From NCBI GenBank assembly GCA_003116875.1, contig BCKT01000011.1, positions 62,001 to 126,000 of the forward strand: a DNA stretch of 64,000 nucleotides, written 5' to 3'. This DNA is from Takashimella koratensis. Its lineage: Eukaryota > Basidiomycota > Tremellomycetes > Trichosporonales > Tetragoniomycetaceae. This document shows positions 1 through 11,416 of the stretch, piece after piece. The notes under the pieces were generated by a model. It made no database searches. It was not told the origin of the DNA and was given only the letters and a program-made list of their open reading frames with translations. Position 1 is the stretch's first letter. The number at the start of each line of letters is the position of its first letter. The position numbers and the translations under genes are program-made.

Positions 1-1376
1 CCGAAATTCCCTCGTCTCGCATACGAAATCACTGCGATCATGCTGCTTTTGAACAACATTTTCCTCATCGGCTTCCACGTGTTCACTGGGGCAAAGAGTG
101 AGTCGATTGTGCTTCTTTGTTGACATCGTGAGGGGCCTTGCTGACCCCTTGGCAGTCTTCAACACCCTCAGTGACGGCGGCGCTTGCACCGTCATCTTCC
201 AGGCTGTGTCCGCCATCCTCGGTGGTGAGTGTCTGTCTCATCTTTCCTTGCCTCCGCTTCGCCGACTTGTCCTAAGCTGACATAGTCCAGCGGTCGTATC
301 CCTCCCTCGCACGCTCAAGCACGTCTCGATGATGTCCGTCGTCTCTGCCATCTGCATGGGTATCGCCATCCTCCTCTCTCTCATTTACAGCGGGATTGAG
401 ACCGCCCCGCTCTACGGCTACGGCGGCAACTACCCCACCCTCGGCCCCGTTGCCACCTCGGCCGGCCTGCCGTCCCCCGCTCCGGGATTCATCAACGGCA
501 TGAACGCTGTGCTCAAGTACGTGACAAGCTTCGAGTCCTCATCATCCTGATCTTCAGCATCTACGTTTCTCCTATCATCAATCATGCTGACCTTTTTTTA
601 GCATCACGTTCCTTTGGATCGGTCAGATCCTCTACCCCTCGTTCATCGCTGAGATGCGCGAGCCCAAGGACTTCCCCAAGGCTCTTGCGGCCTTGACCGC
701 GCTTGAGATGGTCCTCTTCCTCGTCGTCTCCGTTGTCGGCTACCGCTACCTCGGCCAGTACGCCACAGCCCCGATGATCGGTTCGTTCTCTGAACCCTGG
801 GCACGCAAGTCTGCCTTTGCCTTTGTCCTCGTTCCGACTGTCGTCATTGGTGCGATCTACTCGCACGTCGCGACCAAGTCGGTCTTCAACCGCATCCTTG
901 GCAAGTCCCGTCACGCCCACTCCCACAGTGTCGTCGGCTGGGGAGTCTGGACCGCTATCGTCGCTGTCATCTGGGCGATCGCCTTTGTCCTCGGAAAGTA
1001 AGTGCACCTCCTATCGTGTATGTGAGCCTGAACTGACAAACCCCAGCGTCATCCCGTCCATGGGCGACTTCCTGAGTATCATGTCGGCCGCGTTCGACTC
1101 GTTCTTCGGCTTCATCTTCTGGGCCGTTGCCTACTTTGCCCTGAACCGAACCAGGCTGTTCTCCGGTCTTCGTCAGACCTCATTGACCATTCTCAACATT
1201 GTCCTCTTTGGCCTTGGTCTCTTCGTCCTCGGCCCGGGACTGTACGCAGCGGTTTCCGCCATCATCGACGACTAGTGAGTTACATCTCGCCTTGTGCACG
1301 GATCATCTGCTGATACACCGCTTCTAGCTCCGGTGCCGTGCGCAAGCCCTTCAGCTGCGTCTCCAACTCCCTCTAA
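1..1376 (+). CDS. AAAP-family amino acid transporter, 3' part (5' end outside window)
   Basis: C-terminal part of a multi-pass amino acid transporter of the AAAP (transmembrane amino acid transporter) family. Visible exons are <1-97, 156-224, 291-516, 602-997, 1047-1274 and 1328-1376. All joins use GTGAGT, GTACGT or GTAAGT donors and YAG acceptors and keep the frame; one join gives NITFLWIGQILYPSFIAEM. The last intron starts at the apparent TAG at 1273-1275, and splicing it adds YSGAVRKPFSCVSNSL before TAA, a family-like tail ending. Hydrophobic helices alternate with short loops throughout. Members usually move neutral amino acids across the plasma or vacuolar membrane with protons; the substrate cannot be read here. 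The start codon and the first helices lie upstream of the window. Family call is firm, substrate unknown. Confidence 0.85.
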
Positions 1377-1542
1377 ATCACTCCACTCGTCCCGGTCCAC
1401 GCCTTGTCTTCTTCAAACCAACTTAATCGCTTCTCGCATCTCTGTTCATAACAAGTATATCTATACCATCGTAGTAGCTATCAGTCTGTCATTTCAACAT
1501 GTCTTCAAGAGACAAAACAACGGAAAGCATTAAATCTTTTCC

Positions 1543-3840
1543 TTAGACAACGTCCTGTTCCCTCAAACCAACATGCACCATCTCGTTTGGCTTCTTCATG
1601 CCGTTGTCGACAGAGTTGGAGGATGAGTTGGAGCCGTCGATCACTTTGACTCCGTCCACGATCTTAACTCCGCTGGGTTCGCCAGCCTCGGTCGGAGTTG
1701 CCAGGTCAAAGTCGAGGTAATCGCGAGTCCGTGGGCCTGTGAAGAAAGTGCGACCACCGTATTTGGGAAAGAAATAGTACACGGTCGCGAACATCCAAAC
1801 CGCCCCAAGCACGAGGCAGGCGTAGTTCATGGAGCTGGCGTCGGGAGCAGGCTCTGCGGGGCTGGTTCGTCGTCAGCTTCACGTGTCTCAGCACAAAGCG
1901 TGAACAGCACATACAAGCAGAAGATAACCGAGGCGAAAGCCATGAAGACGAGCGCGATGATCGCGTTGGGCTTGCTGAAACGGCCGAGGTACCACGGACC
2001 AGGCTATAATGAAACATGGTCAGACAAGGTATACAGATGAGAACACAGTGACGCACTACAAACATGTCCGAATCCCAGATAAGGCGAGCGGCAATAGGGA
2101 TGGAGTACGCGACGTCTGTCTGTTGTCAGTGATGCCCGTTCATCGTAGTCATGCTGAAGACTTACAGAGACCGACGATGCTCAGAGCGAAGATTGCGCTG
2201 TATGGTGTCAGCTTGGAAACAACGTGAACAAGGTAAAACTCACTTGATAGCGGAGTAGTTAACAGGGTCGGCAAAGCACAACAAGCCAAGAGGGATTGAG
2301 CAACCAACAATGAACCAGACTGTGCGAACTGGAGTCTTTGTCCAGGGGTCAACCTTGTACAGGTAGCTCGAGAAAGGAAGGGCACCGTCACGAGCAAACG
2401 CAAAAGCCTGGCGAGACGCGGGGAAGACAACCGACGCGGTCATGGAGATTTCTGTGACGGGGTCAGCTACAACTTGGGGTTCACAGACGAGCTAGCTCCA
2501 TTCACGGGCAACACAACTGAAGATTGAGAAGTCAGCGGAGCACATAGCCAATTCAGACATGACGACTCACACAAGGACCCAGACACCAAGTCCACCACTG
2601 TTTCCAAAGCCAAGCTGGTAGATGTAAGCCAGCGGCTGTCCGATATCCGAGTTGGCAACCGCGTTGACGTCCGGTCCCATGCATAGGGAGAAGATCGCCA
2701 GCAAGAGCGCGCCGATGACACCCGCACTCGTGATGGCGCTGAACATGGCGGCGGGGACCGCAGTGGCGGCGTTACTTGCTTCCTCGGAGATTGAGACGGT
2801 GCAGTCAAAGCTGCAGATTGTCCACACTGGCGACAACCACGACAGGAAGAACGCGAACCCGTCCGTCCAGTTTGTGAGGTTTGCCCAACCACCGAACGTA
2901 AAGGCGGCCGAGTTGAGCTCACCCTTGCGCGCAATGGGGAGACCGATGATCGTAATCAGGGCGATGGCAAGGTTGAGGCCGACACTGGCGGTGCCGAGTT
3001 GGGAGAAAATGGTCGTTCCATACGCGCAGTAGAAGCCGCAGAAGATGAGCACACCGCAGTAGATGCCGAATTGTTGGGCCGCCGTCGACGCAAAGTCCGG
3101 GTAGGTCATGTTCACCGCGGCGAAAATTTGGGAGCTGCATGCCCAGGCAAGAGACGACGACGCGGAGATGTTACCCAGGAGCGAGTTGTCTGAGCTCGAG
3201 GTAAGCAACCGTTTGTAGTCGTTGAAGTGTATTTACTCACAACCAACCATCCACGAGAGGAAGTTGCGGTACTAGTGGACTATGGTAAGCGAGCGGCTTT
3301 TCATAGTCTGCGCATTACTTACCTTTTCAGGACTGAGACGGTGAGTCCAGTAGTACAGCCCGCCCGACGTCGGCATGGCACTTGCCAAATCGCCCTACAC
3401 CTGATCAGTGACGTGCTTGCCATCTCATGCAGAAGAGACACACCAAGGCGAGACCAATAGTCGTGATGAAGACCGCAGCAACAACCCAACCCCAGATCAT
3501 GCTGACCGGCCCGCCGTACGGCAGGTTGTAGGTGATCGTGCTGGCCAATGAGGGCCCGATTCCCCTGGTCTCGTGAGCTTTTCAACGTGACGCAGGGACG
3601 GAAATTTGTTGACACTGGTTGCAGACGAGAAAATTGAGAGGAGTCCACCTACATGATAGAGAAGGCCACGCAGAAGATCTTCCATCCCGAGAACGCTCGT
3701 CGGAGCTCAGGCTTGTATCTAAGGACAAACAGGTCAGCGAGAGATGTGGTGTATAGTGAAGAAGGGTCGGTACAAACTCACCCTAGAGACTCGAGTCGGG
3801 CATCATCCACATTGACAGTTGCTACGTCGTTCCGTCCCAT
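1543..3840 (-). CDS. APC-superfamily amino acid/GABA-type permease
   Basis: Membrane permease of the amino acid-polyamine-choline superfamily, most like fungal GABA/choline permeases (Uga4/Hnm1 type). The start at 3840 gives MGRNDVATVNVDDARLESLG, then an intron, then YKPELRRAFSGWKIFCVAFS and GIGPSLASTITYNLPYGGPV, the family's first-helix region. Later exons carry WLSPVWTICSFDCTVSISEE, the long loop LNSAAFTFGGWANLTNWTDG, and FPASRQAFAFARDGALPFSS, a classic fungal permease signature. About ten exons are separated by 50-70 nt introns. The C-terminal cytosolic tail is rich in Ser, Asn and acidic residues and ends REQDVV. It probably imports GABA, choline or other amines at the plasma membrane; the exact substrate is inference. 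A cluster of GATA cores 230-270 bp upstream suggests nitrogen catabolite control. Confidence 0.85.
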
Positions 3841-4938
3841 ACCGCGGTTGACAAAGATGCTTGGAGTTGAGGGTCCACTTTCTACTGCTGGCCGCCGAGG
3901 CCAGACGAAGGTGCTTTGGAGGGTAAGGAAGTGAAGAGGGAAGAGAAGAGGTTCGGTCTTGTCGTCCGGTTACAACCAAAGTGTTGGGTGTAGGGGCAAG
4001 GGTCGACCAAATTGTCGTTCGTTTTTATGCTTGAGCAAGTGGACAAAGTTGAGAGGACTCAAAGCTAAAGATAGGGCAAACGTCGCTTGATAGTCTCTCC
4101 TATCTATCAGCTGACGTCTGGGGGTAAATTAGCCAAGAGAATGAGGCAATATCCCCCACCCACTTCCATACCTCAGCCGCATGGTCCATGACCTCTGCGG
4201 CGTGCTCGCTCTCCACCGGCTCTGCTCGTTAGCGCGGGATAGTGGGGCTGATCCGCGAATGAGAAAATTCTCCTGCTTCACCGGAGGAAGCGGTACGAGT
4301 TCCTTATCAATGACGACGCCACGTGAAAGGAAAAACTCGGAGATTCTGGTTTATCCAGACGAGCCGGAAGTGCTACCCAAAACTCGAGCGCTTAGGTTCT
4401 CAGCCGAAAGGTGGATAGGGCGTCCTGTTGTCGGATACTGGCGCTTCCGAGATGGCCAAGAGAAGCTCGAAGAGGGTGACATCTAGCCAAAGGACCCTAA
4501 CTCTCCGCGCTCTTCTCAGCTCGTTAGGAATAAGTGGACATCGCCGAGGATAATCCTGGAGCCGACTTGCGATAAGGCTACCCAAGTGAGGTGAGAGTTC
4601 GCTGTAGTGGCACTTTTGCGATGGTTGTGGTTGAGCAGAGGAGACGAGTTTCACAACGAGAGGGAGACAGGTCAGAGGACCCTTTTTGATGATCTGTTTC
4701 CCTCCTTTATGATTCCTGCGAACTCCGCAGCCGCCAAGTCGCGGACCACCTTTGATCGCGGCAACTACGGACTTGCAACAAGGGGTCAGCGCTGCGGGAT
4801 TCTTGCTCGTTGTACGCGCAGCCAGTGAGGAGGCTCCTTTGTCCAAACTGCCATAAATAAGAGACCGAGATAGATGTAGAGTTGAGCATCAACTTCTTCA
4901 CCAACTCTCCTCATTGCATTGTCGAAACCATACTCAAG
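3841..4938. other. Intergenic region between permease and Pmp3-like gene
   Basis: About 1.1 kb between divergent genes (permease on minus, Pmp3-like on plus). It holds the GATA cluster listed separately. Short open frames here have poor codon use and no intron signals, so no gene is called. CATAAATA at 4852-4859 is a possible TATA-like element about 80 bp before the Pmp3-like start. Confidence 0.5.
4070..4108. promoter_or_regulatory. GATA-core cluster upstream of the permease
   Basis: Four GATA cores lie in 39 bp: GATAG at 4070, TGATAG at 4088, and two TATC cores (GATA on the minus strand) at 4101 and 4105. Fungal nitrogen-regulatory GATA factors bind closely spaced GATA pairs, and the permease start is about 230 bp away. 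Function is inferred from spacing and neighbour only. Confidence 0.45.
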
Positions 4939-5535
4939 ATGCGCAAGTACACCAAGATGCAGATCCTCGGTATGTCTTTTCCACTATACTACACGCTCCT
5001 GGGACCTTACTCGCTCTCCTTTATCGTAGGCATGATAGTCGGTTTCTTCATCCCGCCCGTCTCCATCTGGTTCCTCGAAGGGTTCGGACACGACTTTTGG
5101 ATCGATGTGCTGTTTTGCATATGTGGCTTGATTCCTGGCACCATCCACTGCATGTACGTTTGGTCGGTCTGGATCGAACGCAAGTGGCAGACCAAGCGTG
5201 GAAACCACGTCACGGACCGGCCGTTTCTCATCTTTAGTCGCGAGTTTGAACAGCGCAGTCGATGGAAGGGCAATGGACAGGATGGGATCTTCGGTAGGTC
5301 TTTGGGTGGTTAAGTGATGATTGAAATCCAGTGCGCGGAAGTTGACGCAGGAGTAGGATACTTTGACGACAACATAAAGGGCGGAGAGGGACGAGATAAC
5401 ACGGTGGGAGGGCTGGTAGACGAGGAGAAAGCCAAGACTCCGGTGGTTGAAGTGTCACACGTCGATGAAACTGGGAGGTTCCACCAAGCGGTGGCAAAAC
5501 CAAGTGAACGAGGAAGAGGGGTATCGGATACGTAG
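4939..5535 (+). CDS. Pmp3/Sna-family small membrane proteolipid with C-terminal extension
   Basis: Small two-helix membrane protein of the Pmp3 (UPF0057/Sna) family, which affects plasma-membrane potential and cation tolerance in yeasts. Exons 4939-4969, 5030-5293 and 5351-5535 splice in frame to 159 residues. The Pmp3 core is MIVGFFIPPVSIWFLEGFGH followed by DFWIDVLFCICGLIPGTIHC, matching the family pattern of a Pro-Pro-Val helix, a Gly-x-x-x-Asp turn and a second helix ending in Pro-Gly. It then runs about 100 residues beyond the 55-residue core of Pmp3 itself, into a charged tail, as in longer yeast Sna proteins. The second intron (GTAGGT...GCAG) removes an in-frame stop at 5311-5313 and gives the longer tail. 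If that intron is retained, the protein is about 15 kDa smaller in its tail. Start chosen because the first intron then joins QIL-G-MIVG exactly. Confidence 0.75.
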
Positions 5536-5682
5536 TGAGGAACGATGTACATGGCATGCAGAATTATCTGACCGCGAATTGCTCTCCGAACCAATCAAAT
5601 TCGGTCATGTGCGCTCGGGCACGCCGACCGAACGACCGTGCCCACAGTAGTCCTCCCTCACTCACTCCCTCACTTGGCCATC

Positions 5683-7981
5683 ATGCCATCGCTGACGATG
5701 CCAAAGCTGCCAACTCTTGCACCTAACGAAGGGAAGCGTGAACTGCCAAGGTAAGAACAGGCCTGTGAGGACTATGATGGTACAAAACCAGTGCTGAATA
5801 ACAAAACAGCGCCAGCAAGTCTCGGGGCAATGTGAGCGTCGCTTGCAATGCTTGCCGACGGCGCCGGGGAAAGTGTGACGGGCAACGTCCACGCTGCGGT
5901 CGCTGTGTCGAGCGCAATGAACAGGAGTGTATCTACCAGATGAATCAAGATGGTAGAAAGTAAGCATCAAGAGCAGCTGATGTCCGAGTTCGAGCAATCC
6001 AGCTGACGACCTAGACTTTATACAAAGAGTGTGGTTCACGCCATGCAGCATCGCATTGAGACTCTCGAAGATGCCAACCGCTCACTTGCAGCTGAACTGG
6101 ATCAGCTCAAGAGTGGCCGAGGTAGCACCCAGGATGCAGGTCCATCAACATCGACGACACCCGGAAGCGCTCCCCGCCAGGAGGGTACACCGTTCGAACG
6201 CGCTGGATGGCAAGATTATAACGGCGTGGACGTGTTGATGGCTTCGGCGGGACTACCAATCCTACGACCATTTGCATCGCCATCTCCCGCTATCGATCCC
6301 AACCGAGTCCTTTACGCGCACATGCCCCCAATCCTACCCATCGCACTCAGCTCAAAGCTATTCGATCGCATCATGACATTGGCTTTCGACGTTGTTGCGC
6401 CTTGGACAATGTACATCCGCCAAGAGCTCTTCCAGCGTGGACTGCAAGAGCCGGGAACACGTACGCACGACTACAGCCAGTTTCTTCTACTGGCGCTGCT
6501 ATCTATCGGATCACGTCTTCTGCCGGACGAGGATAACGAGGTCACCGAGGCCGATGGGTTCGCGTGTCGCGGTGAGGTGTTCGCTATCTCCGCCAGAGAC
6601 CTGATTGAAAGCGAGCTGGACTCTCCAATGTTGTCCACTTGTCGAGGGCTACTTCTCCTGAGTCACTACTTTGCCGGCTGCGGAGACCAAGCGTGAGCAG
6701 ATGCTTTGTCTTTCGAGCTGACTCGAGCAGGCACTTGGCATGGATTTACTCGGGAATGGCCGTTCGGATTGGTGAGGACTGTATGTTGTTTTGGGAATAC
6801 ACAACGCTGACATCCAGTCGGACTTCATCGGGGTGTCGCGGCAGGTGTCAGAAGCGGGACGCAGTCCATGCCAGACGCGATGCAACTGTCTTGGCAGGAG
6901 TGTTTCTGGACAATCTTCATCAACGACACGTGAGTCGTGATGATGGCAGCGCTGAAGAGACATTAGCCTTGTTAGCCTGCAAGCCGGTCGCACCACTGCG
7001 TTTCACCTGGAGGAATGTGATCAGTAAGTGATGACAAGGGTCGGACTAAACCCCCAGGCCACTGCCCAGCGTCGACCCAGCCAACGAGTTCTCTTCCCCC
7101 ATCTTTCGTTCGACGGCGTTCGTCGCTTTGGCTAAACTGTGCTCGATCGGGAATCGAATCGTAAGTTGAGCACAGATTCAACCTCTGACAGCTAGGTAAA
7201 ACGCATTTACTCCTCAAGAATTGCTGAGCGAACAGCGGTTCAAGTCAGCTCACTGCACCTGGCTTTGACAGAATGGTACCACGAGCTTCCGGGCTACATC
7301 AAGTGTACCAGCAACGCGGACAAGTCATCGTGCAGCCCGCATCTGATATGCTTGAACCAACTTTACGTGAGTGCAATATGGGTTTGTCGGCTGACAGAGC
7401 AAAAGAACACCCTCATGATCGTTCTCCACCGCCCGTTCTTCGTTGTCGGGGGATCCTCGTATTCAGACCTGGCTCGACAGGCTTGCACTCGCGCGGCTGG
7501 CGAGACACTCCGCCTGGCTGAGCTGCAAGCCCGGTTGTTTGGTGTAGATCGTTCCCCATTCACTACGCACCAGTGAGTTGATCTGACTGCGTGGTTTTGG
7601 GGCTGAATCCAATGCAGCAACTTATATTTGGCTGGAAGCGTCTTCCTCACCATCGCCGTCAACCCAGGGCACGACGGTGACGAAATCCAGTCGCGTAACA
7701 ACGCTCTGAAAGACTGTCGACGCTGTGTACAATATATCAAGATTCTGACCAAAACTTGGTCTGGGCCAGGCCGAAAATCAAATGTACTTGAAGAGCTCCT
7801 GGACGAACTGGACCCCCCTCGGCATTCGGAGCCTGACGCCGAGGAAGTTCGGAGAGCTCCGACGAGTCAGCTCCGCTCTCCGCCTGCCTCATTCGTAATC
7901 GACCCGACAACCCCCGCTCACGGAGACAGAGACTTCCTTTCTACAGTATACCATTTGTTTCCAACTTGGAAGAGTGGCTAG
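5683..7981 (+). CDS. Zn2Cys6 transcription factor with fungal-specific domain
   Basis: DNA-binding regulator. Exon 1 (5683-5750) encodes MPSLTMPKLPTLAPNEGKRE. Exon 2 (from 5810) carries the binuclear zinc cluster CNACRRRRGKCDGQRPRC followed by GRCVERNEQEC, i.e. Cys spacing C-x2-C-x6-C-x6-C-x2-C-x7-C. A short coiled coil follows (VHAMQHRIETLEDANRSLAA), then a fungal-specific transcription factor domain with FLLLALLSIGSRLLPDEDNE, LSTCRGLLLLSHYFAGCGDQ and AWIYSGMAVRIGEDFGLHRG, the last being a hallmark of that domain. About eight introns are needed and the exact internal joins after 6690 were not all fixed. It nuclear-localises by family. It sits 576 bp from the dioxygenase gene, whose promoter carries CGGnCCG palindromes of the kind zinc-cluster dimers bind, so local regulation is likely but inferred. 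Confidence 0.85.
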
Positions 7982-8351
7982 TCCAAATGCACAACCTGTA
8001 TTGATGAGCTGTGCCCAGGGGTATGCAGGACGCACAAAAATTGATCGACGGCGGGGTGTTCCCGACGCCATCGCTCACCAGACCCTGGTCTTTGAAATCC
8101 AGCGGTTTTTTTGATCGGTCCACCCACCCAAGGCACAGAGCGACAGAAAGACTACTGCCAAGTGAGTCTTGGCGTCCAACTCCTGTGCCAGAGTCTGGTC
8201 CGCTGGTCGCGTACAACGTCCATTCAGTCTCTCAACCCACACCTGCCTGTGCATACTTCGGAGCTGTCCGAAGCGAATTAGGCTGAGCGAGATTTGAGAC
8301 GCGCGCCCCCCACGGGCTGCTGCGCAGTGTTGCTCCGCGCGGACCATAAAA

Positions 8352-8461
8352 CGGTCCGGTAACAGTCCTTTGAGCGGACCGTCATCACTCCATCCAGCGG
8401 CCCGCCCAAAGCGAAATCCGCGGGGCTGCTAACCCCACGGTTCGGGTATTTGTCGGTCCGG
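8352..8461. promoter_or_regulatory. Three CGGnCCG palindromes before the dioxygenase gene
   Basis: CGGTCCG(G) at 8352-8359, CGGACCG at 8375-8381 and CGGTCCG(G) at 8454-8461 lie 97-206 bp before the ATG at 8558. Partial copies are CGGTCCA at 8116 and CGGACCA at 8340. Inverted CGG half-sites are the usual target of Zn2Cys6 dimers. TATAAAA at 8495-8501 is a good TATA box downstream of all three. Sites are seen; the binding protein is inferred from the neighbour. Confidence 0.6.
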
Positions 8462-8557
8462 ATGATATTCTGTCAGTTGACTCCTTCGCGATGATATAAA
8501 ACAAGGCCGCTCCACGCTCCGTGGGCCTCCACCAATGCTCGCACGGCAATAACAATC

Positions 8558-9382
8558 ATGACAGTCTCTCGACTCGTCCCCACTTCCGACTCCTCGCGTC
8601 ATGGACACTACGTGTCCAACGGTGTCATCCTCGTCCCTGGCCTCATTCCCGAGGCCGAAATCACCGAGATTCGAAAGACATTCACGGATCAGATCGAAAA
8701 GGGCGACAAAGCCTTCGCCAACCACGACCCCCACCTCGCCGCCGATGACATCTTGACGAAATACCACCGTTTCGTGATGCCGCACCGGCATACAGACACA
8801 GCGTGTGGCGAGATGGCGCTCAAGTACATGAAAGACGAAAGGATCTTCGATGTTGTCGAGGACCTGATCGGCCCAGCCTACGCCGCTCAGTCCATGTTTT
8901 ACTTCAAGCCACCGACCGCTCGAGGCCAGGCGCTCCACCAGGACAACTTCTTCCTTCGTACCAAGCCCGACACGTGCATGGCCGCGTGGATCGCCGTCGA
9001 CGACTGTGACGCGGAGAATGGCGGTCTCATGGTCATCCCCGGGTCACATATCAACGAGGTCATGTGCCACGGCGAAGCCGACGCGTCCGAGTCGTTCTCT
9101 AACAGCACGATCAAAGGCCTTCCCGATTCGGCCGAGCGTATCCAGACGGTCATGAAAGCCGGCGACGTCCTCTTCTTCCACGGTTGCATGGTTCACGGAT
9201 CACGACCCAACTCGTCGACAGATCGTTTCCGTCGTTCACTCATCTACCACTATACCCCGCGGGATAGTCACGAGATCGCCAAGTTCTACCAGCCTCTTAT
9301 TGGCCGCGAGGGTAGCGAAATCCGAATCGAGGAGGCAATCGGCGGTGGGCCGTGCGGAGAGGCTTGGAGGGAGGAGTCGTAA
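8558..9382 (+). CDS. PhyH-family Fe(II)/2-oxoglutarate dioxygenase
   Basis: Single-exon, 274-residue protein of the phytanoyl-CoA dioxygenase (PhyH) family, enzymes that hydroxylate small organic substrates using Fe(II), O2 and 2-oxoglutarate. The iron triad is visible: His127-x-Asp129 in ALHQDNFFLRTKPDTC and distal His213 in FFHGCMVHGSRPNSSTDRF; an Arg in that stretch (223 or 225) should hold 2-oxoglutarate. ENGGLMVIPGSH is the typical PhyH loop after the HxD strand. No signal peptide or peroxisomal SKL end (it ends REES), so cytosolic location is likely. The substrate is not evident; its position next to a regulator and glycoside hydrolases suggests catabolism of a plant-derived or sugar-linked compound. 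Lack of introns contrasts with its neighbours and could reflect transfer, but this is weak evidence. Confidence 0.85.
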   Translation: MTVSRLVPTSDSSRHGHYVSNGVILVPGLIPEAEITEIRKTFTDQIEKGDKAFANHDPHLAADDILTKYHRFVMPHRHTDTACGEMALKYMKDERIFDVVEDLIGPAYAAQSMFYFKPPTARGQALHQDNFFLRTKPDTCMAAWIAVDDCDAENGGLMVIPGSHINEVMCHGEADASESFSNSTIKGLPDSAERIQTVMKAGDVLFFHGCMVHGSRPNSSTDRFRRSLIYHYTPRDSHEIAKFYQPLIGREGSEIRIEEAIGGGPCGEAWREES

Positions 9383-9607
9383 GAGGGGTTGGACAGAGGT
9401 GATCTGCCGTGATCAGTTTGCGTATAACCCCTTCCACATTAATACCTGAGGAACCAGTCGCGATGGACATCCAGCTCGTCGTTGTGCCATTAGGAAAGCT
9501 TCGATGTCGACTTTGTCATGCACCACTCTCGCGCTGCTGCTTCGAGATCCAATCAATGGTTCTACAACTTCATGCTTTGATGAGAGGGCTCTAAGGCTTC
9601 TATTGAT

Positions 9608-11416
9608 CTATACGTTGCTCGTCAACACATCGACAAGCTTCTCTCTGGCAATGCAGTTCTCAAATTTGAAGCTTGCTGCGAGTTCGTCAAGCTGCTCCAG
9701 AGTCAAGTTCTTCATGGGCTCAACGAATTTGGGACAGAGTCCGTCCGAGATCCAAGTGTAGAGGGTGCGGCGGTACAGGTGTTGCTAATAAATGGTGAGT
9801 GAAGACTAAAGATAGACCTAGTAAAACATCCATTTACTCACCTTGAACGACCACCAAGGGGGGTACGAAGGAGTAGCATCCGGGAAGGTCTCTGTCATAA
9901 AGTCGATGGCTGGTTGGAAGTGCTTCGTAGTCGCGGTGCTGATAAGAGGGTATGGATGTCAGCGTGCGCTCACCTATGCGTTCTCTCAAACTTACTCGTC
10001 TGTTCCCCAGAAGTCCAAAGCGTGCTTCGACTTGAGTGCAAGTGTCTCTGCAAAGAGTTTGTTCCACGCGCTGTCGGGCTTGGCGTAGACTATCCCTTGC
10101 ATACCGATATCCTTGTACAGCCAGATGGTCCACGAGATCTCCTCCTCTTGGTAGATACGTAGCTGTTCCGAGAGCGCCGCATAACGGTGCTCGTTGACAA
10201 CTTCCCAGTTATCTCCGTCGGTCTGTGGGGTCGCGTACGACACGCCGAACTCTCCGTTCCAGATGGGCGAGTTGGTCGATTTCGAGAAAGTGATTTTTCG
10301 ATCGAACCCGCGGCGAAGCTTGCCCTTGTCCTCTTCGGTGCCCTGGTAAGTAGGGCCGTTCGGGAAGCCGTATCTGTACACATCAGCAGGAATGGGGCGC
10401 CAGTACGAGGAGCTGTCTCACGTTGCGTAGTCGTGGACCGAGTAGATGGCGTTTTCGCAAGTGAAACCAGCGGCTTCGAATGCTCTAAAGTCGGCTCCGA
10501 AGGTGTTGCCGTCAAAGCACAGGATGTGGTCAGGGTCGATTTTCCGAATAGCCTTCGCCAAGCGAGCGTAGAACGGAATAAGGCGCGCAGCATCGGGGTC
10601 CTTGTCGGTAGGCTCGTTGAGGAGGTTGTACCCAGCTACCCAAGGATTGCTGATCCCGGCGTCAGCAGGGGTCTGTACTAGCTAACGGCGGGTGCTCACC
10701 CGTTGTAATGCTCCGCGATGGCTTCCCAGATCCGGACAGTTCGATCTTGGAACTCGGTATACTCCCACAGCAATGCCTCGGCGAGGTTGTTGTCACTGAG
10801 CGTGTCAACACACTAGGTACCCTCCCCTTCAGGGAATACTCACGCGTGCCAGTCAAAGTTCTGCCCGCCTGGCGCCGAATGGAGGTCGATGATTGTGTAG
10901 ATCCCCGCTGCAGCGTTCTAAAACATCAGCGACAGCGGGCTACTTCACGCTCACAAGCTCAACCACACGGTCAATGATCTTGAAGCCCTCGGCCTTGATG
11001 TTGTATGGGTCCAAGTCGTCGTTCAGATGGCGGTAGTTGATAGCAAGTCGCATGAGGTTGAGACCCAGTGACGCAAACCACTCGGCGTCCGGGGCATCGT
11101 AAACTGAGACACTCGTTAAGAATAGGAATCACACCGGTGCACTTACAGTACTCGTAAAATCTGGACCAGAAGAAGTCGTACTTCTCCTTCCCAAGAGCCT
11201 TCAACATTGCCGCTCGGAATGCTTTCTCATGACCGGGGAAACCGTTTGTGAAGTTCTCCTGAAGCATGTATGCTCCGAGACACGCCTAGCTCTTACAGTC
11301 AGTAAGTTCTGGACTGACAAGACGAGGAATAGCCTCACCCCTCGCAGAACTACATGCTTGCCGCTGGCATCGACGATCTTGTCTCCTTGACACCGAAGAA
11401 TAGAGATAGCCGACAT
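9608..11416 (-). CDS. GH5 glycoside hydrolase (cellulase-fold, fungal intracellular type)
   Basis: Family 5 glycosyl hydrolase with a TIM barrel. The N-terminus MSAISILRCQGDKIVDASGK followed by HVVLRG fits the conserved start of a fungal GH5 group without a signal peptide. A longer start at 11458 adds a weakly hydrophobic leader and is less likely. Catalytic acid/base Glu is in the LLNEPTD motif and the nucleophile Glu in IWNGEFGVSYA. Other family marks are YTIIDLHSAPGGQNFDWHAD, YSVHDYATYGFPNGPTYQGT and EEISWTIWLYKDIGMQG. About eight exons; the last encodes a helical tail (LTLEQLDELAASF). Stop TAG at 9608-9610. It likely cleaves beta-glucosidic links in an intracellular or secreted-by-other-route setting; the substrate is not determined. 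It lies on the same strand as the GH1 remnant and GH105 gene. Confidence 0.85.
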
